NCBI GenBank assembly: GCA_051881695.1
Contig: JBJEQJ010000020.1
Span: 186,001 to 250,000, forward strand
DNA: 64,000 bases
Reading direction: 5' to 3'
Origin: CAYJFG01 sp051881695
GTDB lineage: Bacteria; Bacillota; Clostridia; Oscillospirales; Acutalibacteraceae
The position numbers and the translations under genes are program-made. Below, piece after piece: positions 24,525-32,248 of this stretch (position 1 is the first letter of the stretch; the number at the start of each line of letters is the position of its first letter). The notes under the pieces are model-generated. The model made no database searches, was not told the DNA's origin, and saw only the letters and a program-made list of their open reading frames with translations.

Positions 24525-25940
24525 TTATTTTTCCGTATCTTCCTTTATCACAGGGAAGGTTATGGTAACTGTTGTACCGATTCCCTCGGTGCTTTCAATA
24601 TCTAAGCTGCCGCCGTGAAGCTGCATAATTTCGTCTGCAACGGCAAGACCGATTCCGCTGCCGCGCACTGTTTGATTAGCCTTGTAGAATTTTTCTTTAA
24701 TTTTGGGCAGATGCTGTGCAGGAATACCGCAGCCGTTGTCGCTTATTGTTATTTTCAGGTTGTTTTCATCCGAATTTACCTGTATTCCTATTACACCGCT
24801 TGCCGGAGTATATTTTAAGGCGTTGTCTATAATATTGATGAACACCTGGCGTATCTTATTTTTATCTGCCATTATCGGAGGTACGGCGTCAGGCTCGTCA
24901 TACAGAAGATGCTTATGCTCGGAAAGCGCACGCTCTCTCAGCATATATATAGCCTCGTCAAGCTCCGCTATTACATCAGTTTTATCCATCATAAGCATCA
25001 TTCTGCCGCTTTGAATACGGGAAAAGTCCAAAAGCTCTTCAACTATTCCTGTAAGACGTTCCGATTCCTTTACGATAACTGACATACCCTTTTCCATTGT
25101 CGGGTCTGCCGTTGTGCCCATCTGCATAGTTTCCGCCCAGCCCTTAATTGCGGTAAGCGGAGTTCTAAGCTCGTGCGATACAGATGAAATAAAGTCGTTT
25201 TTCATTTTTTCTGCGGCGGAAAGCTCCTGTGCCATATAATTTATAGAATCGCACAGCTCGCCTATTTCGTCATTGTGCGTTTTTGTAAGCTTAGTGCTGA
25301 AATCACCCTGGGCAATTTTCTTTGCAGTGGCACAAACCTCCTTAACGGGGTTAACGATACTTCTTATAAAATATGAGCCTGAAAGCACAACAAAAAAGGT
25401 TATGAGAATTCCTGCCAGGATAAAGGTGACTATGTATAAAAATATTTTTCTGTTTGCTGCTTCAAGAGATACGGCATAGCGAACAGCGCCGATATTATTG
25501 CCGAAGGAGTCCTGTATTACTCTGGTGACAGACATTATGTTTTCTCCCGCCGAGGTTTGCCCTGTCCAGGTTGCATATCCGTTGTTGTCGACCATTGCTG
25601 TGTCGTAGTCCGGCATAGGCTCGCTTTTATCAGGCTCAAAGCCTGTTGAGGTTATAATAACCTCTCCGTTTGAGTTTATTACCATAAGCTCCATAAGCTC
25701 TTTATCGGGGAAGTTTTCAACATATGTGCGTGCAGTTGAATTAAACTGCACTGCGTCTGCCGTGGTGTAATTTCCGAAGAAGTTTACAAGCTCGTTGCTT
25801 CGTCCGCTTATTGTCTGCAAAATACCGTTATAATAAAAGGACTGAATAATAAGGGACAGCGCTATAATGATAGTAACAATAATAATAAGGGTTACGCCAA
25901 GTGTGTTTATAAGCCAGCGCCTTGTAATGCCCTTTGACAT
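24525..25940 (-). CDS. Sensor histidine kinase (two-component)
   Basis: Membrane HK of 471 residues: TM1 near residues 10-33, an extracytoplasmic sensor domain of roughly 125 residues, TM2 around 165-190, HAMP, then the HisKA domain with SHELRTPLTAIKGW and the HATPase domain with DNALKYTP (N box), DNGCGIP (G1) and GSGIGLA (G2). It follows its response regulator by 38 bases. The sensor domain looks PAS/Cache-like, but the signal is not identifiable. It is co-transcribed with a surface lipoprotein gene, so envelope sensing is plausible. Confidence 0.93.
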   Translation of the reverse strand: MSKGITRRWLINTLGVTLIIIVTIIIALSLIIQSFYYNGILQTISGRSNELVNFFGNYTTADAVQFNSTARTYVENFPDKELMELMVINSNGEVIITSTGFEPDKSEPMPDYDTAMVDNNGYATWTGQTSAGENIMSVTRVIQDSFGNNIGAVRYAVSLEAANRKIFLYIVTFILAGILITFFVVLSGSYFIRSIVNPVKEVCATAKKIAQGDFSTKLTKTHNDEIGELCDSINYMAQELSAAEKMKNDFISSVSHELRTPLTAIKGWAETMQMGTTADPTMEKGMSVIVKESERLTGIVEELLDFSRIQSGRMMLMMDKTDVIAELDEAIYMLRERALSEHKHLLYDEPDAVPPIMADKNKIRQVFINIIDNALKYTPASGVIGIQVNSDENNLKITISDNGCGIPAQHLPKIKEKFYKANQTVRGSGIGLAVADEIMQLHGGSLDIESTEGIGTTVTITFPVIKEDTEK

Positions 25941-25978
25941 ATTCTCAGTCCTTTCCGAATGTATTTTTTATAATTAAA

Positions 25979-26683
25979 TCATTTTGCGTCCCATTTATAG
26001 CCAAGCCCCCATACTGTTACAATGTATTTCGGGTTGCTCGGTTCGTCCTCTACCTTCATACGCAGTCTGCGTATGTTTACGTCTACTATTTTTTCTTCGC
26101 CGACATACTGATTGCCCCAGACATGGTTTAAAATATCTGTTCTGTCAAGGGCAACGCCGGGGTTTGAAAAGAAGTATTCCATTATTTGAAATTCAACCTG
26201 AGTTAAATCTATCATTTTTCCGTTTTTAAGCAAGGCTCGGTTTCTTAAGTTTAATACAAACTCTCCGGAAACAAGCTCCTCTTTAAAGCTTGACTCATTT
26301 CTCTGCTGTGCAAGTAAAACCCTTCTGTACAGAGCGTCAACTCTGGCTGTAAGCTCAGAAGGACTGAACGGCTTTGTAACGTAGTCGTCTGCGCCAAGCA
26401 TTAAGCCGGTTACCTTGTCCATCTCCTGTGTACGTGCTGTAAGCATTATTATGCCAATGCCGCCGTTTCTCTGCCTTAACTCCTTACAAACTGCAAAGCC
26501 GTCAATGCCCGGCATCATAATATCAAGAATAGCAACGTCAATATCGCCGCCGTTTTCCTCATATTTTTCAAGAGCCTGCTCACCGCAGTTTGCCTCTATA
26601 ACGTCATATCCTGCACGTGTAAGATTTATTACCACAAAATCTCTTATAGCGTCTTCGTCTTCGCAAACAAGAATTTTTTTCAT
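25979..26683 (-). CDS. OmpR-family response regulator
   Basis: A 234-residue protein with an N-terminal receiver domain (acidic pocket CEDED, phospho-acceptor Asp54 in AILDIMMPG, Thr in MLTAR, Lys in VTKPFSPSE) and a C-terminal winged-helix DNA-binding domain ending YIVTVWGLGYKWD. Partner of the kinase encoded immediately after it. The gene upstream encodes a lipoprotein in the same run. Confidence 0.94.
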   Translation of the reverse strand: MKKILVCEDEDAIRDFVVINLTRAGYDVIEANCGEQALEKYEENGGDIDVAILDIMMPGIDGFAVCKELRQRNGGIGIIMLTARTQEMDKVTGLMLGADDYVTKPFSPSELTARVDALYRRVLLAQQRNESSFKEELVSGEFVLNLRNRALLKNGKMIDLTQVEFQIMEYFFSNPGVALDRTDILNHVWGNQYVGEEKIVDVNIRRLRMKVEDEPSNPKYIVTVWGLGYKWDAK

Positions 26684-26731
26684 ATTTATTTTCCTTTCTT
26701 ATGTTAGGATTATTTAGAACGATAAATACAA

Positions 26732-28081
26732 TCAGATAAGTAAATTCAGACTTTTGTTGATTTCCTCCATAGAAAGCAGTAATTCAGACATACTGCTTTC
26801 CGGAACCTTTACTGCATATATAAGACCGGAGGAGTTTATCATCTCGATAAAGTCGTCTGTGTCCTTGCGTGCCTTCCAGTCCTTTTCGGTGAATACCTGA
26901 ATTGTCAGAAGTACTTGTCCTCTTTTTTCTCTGCCCGAAACATTCAGCCACTCATAAAAAGTAACAGAGCGTGAGGCAGTATCCTGTCTGGCGGTTACGT
27001 TTCCCTCCCATGCGCTTGGCAAAGAGAAATAGTAACCGTCCGTAGTGCTGATAACCGTTTGCAAATCAGGCTCCAGTGTTTTGCTTTTTATATTAAAGCT
27101 GTTCCAGATTGTAAGGCTGCAAACTCTGTCAGAAGTAAGATTTTCTTTTGCTTCCATCGGCATTAATTCAACAGTAGGAATATTCATAATCCCGCTTGAG
27201 TTTACATCCTTGCAAACAGTGGTACCGGTGCGAAGAGTTGGATTTTCCTTTTTTGCTGTGTTAAGCGGATTTAAAAGTGTTGACTGCTCTTTATCCCAGT
27301 ATACTACCTCTGTGAGCAAATCGTTGTTATTTTTTGCGCCGTCAACAAAAACTGCCGGGGTGCTGTTGTCAGTCATACCCTGCTGTACGCAGACAAAGCG
27401 CGTGATGTTTTCATTTATAGCAATGATTGACCGCGTGAATATCTGCCGTACCTCCGGGTTATACTGCAAAAGCTTAGCGCTTGCAGGAGCTTCTCCCACA
27501 GGAATGGACAATAGCATTATGCTGCATTTGCCGTCGCCTGTTAAATCGCCTACAACACATTCGCTGAAGCTTTCGTCAATGGGCAGCTCGCTGGATTTTT
27601 TGTTTCCTACAAAATAAGCGGTCATTTGGTTTGCCGATGCAACTGCACTTTTCCAGCTTACCAAAACCTCTTTTGTTCTGTCACCGTCAATATCGCCTAT
27701 ATTAATGCTGTCAATGTCATTACTTATTCCGGAAAAATCCCCGACAGACTGCCATATACCGTTTATATTTCTGATAAACATTATGTGGGTGGTGGTAGCG
27801 TCTCCCGAAGGCTTATAAAGCGCTATTGCCTCGTCAATTCCGTCACCGTTAAGGTCCTTCATAATTATTGCGCTTCTGTAATCTCCTCTTTGCGGATATT
27901 TCAGCGTGTAGTCGCCGCCTGCCGTAGTTTCTATTACTGCTTCTATCTCCGCCTTGTTTCCGGTTGCTCTGGGCGGGCGCAAAAGGTCGGAATTATCAAA
28001 GCTGTTCGGAGCGCAGGAGGAAAAAAGAGTGCAAACAAGCATTAAAATCAAGACGGCTGTAAGCCTTTTCCTTATTTTCAT
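26732..28081 (-). CDS. Lipoprotein with FG-GAP/VCBS-like repeats
   Basis: A 449-residue predicted lipoprotein: positively charged N-terminus, hydrophobic core and lipobox LFSSC with the lipidated Cys23. The N-terminal half has calcium-loop-like repeats (DLNGDGIDEA, GDIDGDRTKE, GDLTGDGKCS) typical of FG-GAP/VCBS beta-propeller blades. The C-terminal part has no recognised domain. It sits just upstream of the two-component genes and downstream of trmB. It may feed a surface signal to the kinase; that is inference from position. Confidence 0.8.
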   Translation of the reverse strand: MKIRKRLTAVLILMLVCTLFSSCAPNSFDNSDLLRPPRATGNKAEIEAVIETTAGGDYTLKYPQRGDYRSAIIMKDLNGDGIDEAIALYKPSGDATTTHIMFIRNINGIWQSVGDFSGISNDIDSINIGDIDGDRTKEVLVSWKSAVASANQMTAYFVGNKKSSELPIDESFSECVVGDLTGDGKCSIMLLSIPVGEAPASAKLLQYNPEVRQIFTRSIIAINENITRFVCVQQGMTDNSTPAVFVDGAKNNNDLLTEVVYWDKEQSTLLNPLNTAKKENPTLRTGTTVCKDVNSSGIMNIPTVELMPMEAKENLTSDRVCSLTIWNSFNIKSKTLEPDLQTVISTTDGYYFSLPSAWEGNVTARQDTASRSVTFYEWLNVSGREKRGQVLLTIQVFTEKDWKARKDTDDFIEMINSSGLIYAVKVPESSMSELLLSMEEINKSLNLLI

Positions 28082-28115
28082 ACATTGCGCTCCTTTCCGG
28101 TTTGTTTTTTGTTGT

Positions 28116-28775
28116 TTATTTCAGGTTTAAAGCGTTCAGGGCAAATATTTTCTTGCCCATTTCGGTAAACATTTTTTCGTGCTCAGTTTCTATATTATCA
28201 GCAAGCTTTAAGCTGTGTAAATCCTCGGTTGAAAAGGTTATTTCAAAGCCGCACTCCTTAAAATATTCAAGGCTGTCACGGTACAGCTGCTCATCGTCTG
28301 TTTTAAAGCGGATTTCACCGCCGCTTTTCAAAAAGCTCTTGTAAAGCTTTAGCTGCCTTGGGTGTGTAAGCCGTCTTTTTTTGTGCTTGGCTTTTGGCCA
28401 CGGATTGCAGAAATTTATATAAATTCTCTCTATTTCGTCATCCGGTGTAAGAATTTGATCAATCCTTTCAATGTCCCACGACATCATAAGAACATTCTCA
28501 ACTTCTCTGCCGTTCTCTTCAAATTTTTTAACTATATTTCTTCTGCCTACTGCAAGCACTTCGCTTTTAATATCTATGGCTATATAGTTAATATCCGGAT
28601 TATTAAAAGCGAGCTGTGCCATAAATGTGCCCTTGCCGCAGCCAAGCTCCAGATGCAGCGGCTGTTCTTTTGCAAAGGAGTTATGCCATTTTCCCTTAAG
28701 AGTAAGCGGTTCGTCTACAAAAAATTTGCAGGCTGCAAGCTCCGGCCTTGCCCATGGCTTTCTTCTCATTCTCAT
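28116..28775 (-). CDS. trmB: tRNA (guanine-N7-)-methyltransferase
   Basis: Makes m7G46 in tRNA variable loops. The 219-residue protein begins MRMRRKPWARPEL, has the SAM motif LELGCGKGTFM, and the conserved NFCNPWPKAKHKKRRLTH block. The length is typical. It is the first gene after a strong promoter and leads the run trmB-lipoprotein-RR-HK-yqhQ-prmC with gaps of 0 to 48 bases. Confidence 0.95.
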   Translation of the reverse strand: MRMRRKPWARPELAACKFFVDEPLTLKGKWHNSFAKEQPLHLELGCGKGTFMAQLAFNNPDINYIAIDIKSEVLAVGRRNIVKKFEENGREVENVLMMSWDIERIDQILTPDDEIERIYINFCNPWPKAKHKKRRLTHPRQLKLYKSFLKSGGEIRFKTDDEQLYRDSLEYFKECGFEITFSTEDLHSLKLADNIETEHEKMFTEMGKKIFALNALNLK

Positions 28776-28808
28776 ATGCTCACCGTTATCAGTTTATTTT
28801 ATCACTTT

Positions 28809-28837
28809 ATTATATCAAAAAGAGTATATATTTGCAA
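28809..28837 (-). promoter_or_regulatory. Promoter of the trmB-prmC run
   Basis: On the minus strand TTGCAA and a consensus TATAAT are 17 bases apart, with a start near 28802. Confidence 0.7.
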
Positions 28838-28928
28838 TGGAATAATTGTATATTTTTTAGCTGTATTTTTTAAAGTATTTTTTAAAAGCTTTGTTAGGAA
28901 AACAGATGTAACCGGGCTTTGGTAACAG

Positions 28929-28966
28929 AAAAAAGGGGACAGCCGCATAAGGATTGCCGCTGTCCC
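28929..28966 (-). terminator. Terminator of the cold-shock gene
   Basis: An 8-bp stem GGGACAGC/GCTGTCCC (28936-28943 with 28959-28966), followed on the minus strand by a six-T run. It lies about 27 bases after the csp stop. Confidence 0.8.
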
Positions 28967-28992
28967 TGTTGTTCAGTCATTTGCTGAAAAGC

Positions 28993-29205
28993 TTATTGCC
29001 TGCAAACATTCACTGCTCTCAGCTTGCTTGCGTCCTTCGGGTCCTGCTCGGTTTCAAATGTAACCTTGTCGCCCTCGTTTAAGGTTTTAAAGCCGTCTGC
29101 AACGATTGCAGAGAAATGTACGAATACATCGTCGCCGCCGTCGTCGTTAGAAATAAAACCGTAGCCCTTTTCTGCATTAAACCATTTTACTGTACCGTTA
29201 TTCAT
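28993..29205 (-). CDS. Cold-shock domain protein
   Basis: A 70-residue CspA/CspB-type protein: a single OB-fold cold-shock domain with RNP1 (KGYGFI) and RNP2 (VFVHF). It binds single-stranded RNA or DNA and acts as an RNA chaperone. The ATG at 29205 follows GGAGG; the longer frame upstream runs through the hairpin leader and is not used. The gene has a strong promoter, a leader of about 133 bases with an 18-bp hairpin, and its own terminator. Confidence 0.95.
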   Translation of the reverse strand: MNNGTVKWFNAEKGYGFISNDDGGDDVFVHFSAIVADGFKTLNEGDKVTFETEQDPKDASKLRAVNVCRQ

Positions 29206-29258
29206 CTTGGTACCTCCATATAAAATTATAATCATATCCATATACTGCAATATACCAA

Positions 29259-29316
29259 AACTCGCATATTTTTGTAACTCATTAACGAAACAATGACCTA
29301 CAAAAATATGCGAGTT
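29259..29316 (-). promoter_or_regulatory. 18-bp perfect hairpin in the cold-shock gene leader
   Basis: AACTCGCATATTTTTGTA (29259-29276) pairs without mismatch with 29299-29316, leaving a 22-base loop. It is in the 5' untranslated region, between the promoter and the ribosome-binding site. On the minus strand only TTTT follows directly, so it may act as attenuator, stability element or temperature-sensitive structure. Confidence 0.65.
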
Positions 29317-29344
29317 CAATGTGTAGCATTTTGAATACCTGTTA

Positions 29345-29373
29345 AGTATATATCATTTTACAGTACTTGTCAA
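29345..29373 (-). promoter_or_regulatory. Promoter of the cold-shock gene
   Basis: On the minus strand a consensus TTGACA and TATACT are 17 bases apart, with a start near 29338. Confidence 0.8.
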
Positions 29374-29391
29374 ATATTAAAATATAAATAT

Positions 29392-29805
29392 TCAGTTATG
29401 CGATTTATTTAAAAATTCCATAACATTTTTGCTGAGCATAGAGGCAATCTGTTCGGGGTCATCGGGCAGCAGCACAATATGCTGCTTTGCATAGGAAAGG
29501 ATATATCCGGTGCTGCCCTTTAACGGGTTAGGAATTTTTTGAGCAACGGGTAAGGGGGTTAAATGCTTAAAGCCCTTTGATAATACAGTAGTTATATTGC
29601 TTTCGTCATTTCGCGAAAGTCCGCCGACTATAAATATAAGGTCGGTGATGTCTGCGGCTTCGTTCAGGCTTTTCGCAAGCATTTCGTCCGAAAACGCCGG
29701 CAGCACACAGTGCGTGTTTATGCCGTTAGCCATAAGCACGTTTCTTAGCGAGGTTTCGCAATAGCCTGTTTTGTGCGCCATATAAAATATAATACTGCAT
29801 TTCAT
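29392..29805 (-). CDS. MoaB/CinA-like (molybdopterin-binding fold) small protein
   Basis: A 137-residue protein. IFIVGGLSRNDESNI and the later GYILSYAKQHIVLLPDDPEQI match the layout of the MoCF_biosynth domain of CinA/MoaB proteins (GGxxxxxDD...LPGxP), but with the glycine-rich and PGxP motifs altered. I do not know its function. It follows the sortase gene by 39 bases, and the same two sequence blocks occur in the cytoplasmic N-terminus of that sortase, so the two are probably related and work together. Confidence 0.55.
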   Translation of the reverse strand: MKCSIIFYMAHKTGYCETSLRNVLMANGINTHCVLPAFSDEMLAKSLNEAADITDLIFIVGGLSRNDESNITTVLSKGFKHLTPLPVAQKIPNPLKGSTGYILSYAKQHIVLLPDDPEQIASMLSKNVMEFLNKSHN

Positions 29806-29844
29806 AGTGATTTGCCTTTCGTTTAGTATTTCAGGTTAAGCTGA

Positions 29845-32217
29845 TTACAGATCCTCTTCATTTATAGCCTGCGGCGATTGACGCTCGGCTTCCTCGGTGG
29901 GAGTCTGCGGAGCTTGACTTTGCGAGGATGGCGGGTTTGACGAGGAGGGGCGTGATGAGTTTACAGTTGTATTGCCTAAAACCGTAACATTGCAGGCGAG
30001 CGATATTCCGTTGCTTGTGCTTACCGTAATAACCGCATTGCCCGCCCTTTTACCTGTTACAACTCCGTTTGAATTTACAGAAGCTACAGAGCTGTTTGAA
30101 GATTTCCATGTAAGTTTTTTGTTGGTTGCATTACTTGGACTTACAGTTGCAGTTAAAGTGAAGCTTTGACCGACTTTTACGTTATATCCCGACCAGTTAA
30201 GGGAAAGTGTTTCAACCGGCTGCAATACCTTTACCTTGCAGTATGCAGTACATCCGTTAGGGGTTTCTGCCTTTATTGTAGCGGTTCCGGGTCCTACGGC
30301 GGTTAATCTTCCGCCGGCGGCAATTTTTGCAACATTTGTATCAGAAGAAGTCCACGTTACTTTTTTCTCTGTTGTATTTGACGGGTTCCAGCTTATGGAA
30401 AGATTATCGGTGTCGCCGTTATTCATTGTTATGCTGGAATAATTAAGCGAAATGATATAAGGCAGTATTTTTTCCTTAGTTGGCGCCTGTGTAGGTGCCG
30501 GTGTCGGAGCCTGTGTAGGCACCTCGGTTTCTTCCTCTGTTTTCTGAACATGATCAAACAGCGTGAACATACGCTCTTTACCTTTTAGCTTGCCGCTTCC
30601 GTCATACCAATCTATTTCTTTAGCCTTGTAGGCTGTCTTGAAGGTTGTAATTTCAGGCTTTGTTCCGCCGTATCTGCTGTACCATGCGTCGGGGAAGAGG
30701 GCGTCGTTGTTTATTGAAGCTTTCTTGACATCTACCTTTTCGCTTTCGCCCTTGCGTACCTTTCTGGCAACCACTACTGTTCTGAACTCCGAAAGCTCAT
30801 ACGAGCAGGTGGAAAGCGTAAGAAGCTGGTCGTCTTCATTTACGTTTACGGGTATATCGAAGAACGAGCGTTCTCTTATAAGATAAACATAATTCATAAA
30901 TTCGGCGTCGCTTGCAAATGTACCCGTAAGATAATCGAAGTATTCGCCCTGCGACTCTAAGGTGTTTGTCTTGTATACGGAAATTATCTTATAAACAGCG
31001 TCGCCGTCGGGAGTATCAAAATGAATAGTCGGGTGTTTTCTGTAAAAATCAATATCGCCGTAGGTTGTTCCGTAGCCCATAAGGTTCTGGAACATTCTGC
31101 CGTCCTGCATATGGTGACCGTGAAGAATTATGTTTTTGGATTTTGTACCCTGCTTGCTTCTGAAATCTATAAATATGCTTCCGTAGCCGCTGTAATTTCC
31201 CTCATAGTCAGCATACAGATATTTCTGATAATCAATAGTATCGCTTTTGCTTTGAAGCACAGGGTAATCAATGTACTGGGTGTCGTCAATTTTTACCCAC
31301 GCAACTATTTCCTTGTTTATCTTTTTAAGCTTATCCCAGTCGTGAGAAAGGGTTTTTACTACTTTTTTTGTTTTAGGGTCAGTTACAACCTCAACCTCGG
31401 AAACGCTGCCGGTATCTTTAATTTTACTTACAGATATGTCATTAAAATACGGCTGAATAACAAGGTAATTAATAAGATACCCTGCTGTTATTAAAAACGT
31501 GATTATAGCTATAATCAGAATAATTTTCCTTGCTATTTCCTTTGCGCCGTCGCCCCTCATCGGGATTATTCCTGCCCAGAAGCCGCGTTTTTTCTTGCTT
31601 TTATTTTCAAAAGCAGGTACAAACTTAATTCCGTTTTCCATAAGCTCTCCGTCAGAAAGCTTTGCGGCAGCTGCACAAAGAGATGCCGCCGAGATAATCA
31701 TTTGAGAGGATGAAATACCGGTAAGCTCTTCCTTAGGCAAGGCTATTATTTTTTTGTCCTTGTAAAAGAAGCAATAGGAATAATAGCCTATTCCCATATC
31801 TGCAAGCTTAACGGCGTTTGAATATGCCTTTTCCGGGTCTGTTTCATAAATCGGCTCTGCTTGGGTGGGAAAATCCATTGCCATTACCAAATCCGGCATA
31901 TGCTCCTGCTCAAGCCGGAGCATATGGTCTTTTTCTTTTGTAAGCATATTAGAGGTAAGTGCGCAAAGAGTTGAATAAATCGTATTGTTTTCGTCACCGT
32001 CCAGTGCATTTGCGATTATAACGGTATCTATATTGTCCTTAGAAGCGAAGGATTGTGCAAGTCCCTCAAGCAGCTTGGTGCTGTCGCAGTCCATTTCCGT
32101 TTTATAAAGAAGACGGCTTGAGGAGCCTTCAAGTGCAGAGGAAATATCGGAAAGCTCGCTATTCAGCTTCTGCATAGCTTCTTCGTCTGTTCTTATAGAA
32201 TATATTTCAATATTCAT
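29845..32217 (-). CDS. Class B sortase with N-terminal cytoplasmic domain and C-terminal Big_2 repeats
   Basis: A 790-residue membrane protein. Layout: cytoplasmic domain (1-215) with blocks NALDGDENNTI (70-80) and FYKDKKIIALPKEE (151-164) like the neighbouring CinA-like protein; a basic stretch (KKKRG); TM 231-255; a class B sortase domain (about 290-490) with catalytic His368 (ILHGHHM), Cys471 (LSTCSYE) and Arg479; a PTQAPTPAPTQAPT linker; two Big_2 immunoglobulin-like domains (about 590-755); and a Ser/Pro/Gln-rich tail. Typical SrtB is about 250 residues, so this is a multi-domain variant. It follows thiI by 27 bases. No sorting-signal substrate is encoded nearby. Confidence 0.9.
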   Translation of the reverse strand: MNIEIYSIRTDEEAMQKLNSELSDISSALEGSSSRLLYKTEMDCDSTKLLEGLAQSFASKDNIDTVIIANALDGDENNTIYSTLCALTSNMLTKEKDHMLRLEQEHMPDLVMAMDFPTQAEPIYETDPEKAYSNAVKLADMGIGYYSYCFFYKDKKIIALPKEELTGISSSQMIISAASLCAAAAKLSDGELMENGIKFVPAFENKSKKKRGFWAGIIPMRGDGAKEIARKIILIIAIITFLITAGYLINYLVIQPYFNDISVSKIKDTGSVSEVEVVTDPKTKKVVKTLSHDWDKLKKINKEIVAWVKIDDTQYIDYPVLQSKSDTIDYQKYLYADYEGNYSGYGSIFIDFRSKQGTKSKNIILHGHHMQDGRMFQNLMGYGTTYGDIDFYRKHPTIHFDTPDGDAVYKIISVYKTNTLESQGEYFDYLTGTFASDAEFMNYVYLIRERSFFDIPVNVNEDDQLLTLSTCSYELSEFRTVVVARKVRKGESEKVDVKKASINNDALFPDAWYSRYGGTKPEITTFKTAYKAKEIDWYDGSGKLKGKERMFTLFDHVQKTEEETEVPTQAPTPAPTQAPTKEKILPYIISLNYSSITMNNGDTDNLSISWNPSNTTEKKVTWTSSDTNVAKIAAGGRLTAVGPGTATIKAETPNGCTAYCKVKVLQPVETLSLNWSGYNVKVGQSFTLTATVSPSNATNKKLTWKSSNSSVASVNSNGVVTGKRAGNAVITVSTSNGISLACNVTVLGNTTVNSSRPSSSNPPSSQSQAPQTPTEEAERQSPQAINEEDL

Positions 32218-32231
32218 TTTGTTTACCTCCC

Positions 32232-32248
32232 AATCAGTGTTTCCTTAA
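32232..32248 (-). repeat. Lone MITE terminal repeat at the thiI stop codon
   Basis: TTAAGGAAACACTGATT on the minus strand equals the terminus of the elements at 34709-34884 and 49344-49523. The thiI TAA lies inside it, and the sortase ribosome-binding site (GGGAGG) begins directly after it. Confidence 0.6.

Noticed and set aside
29206..29319. 38-codon N-terminal extension of the cold-shock protein
   Set aside because: It is the hairpin leader. GGAGG and family length support the start at 29205.
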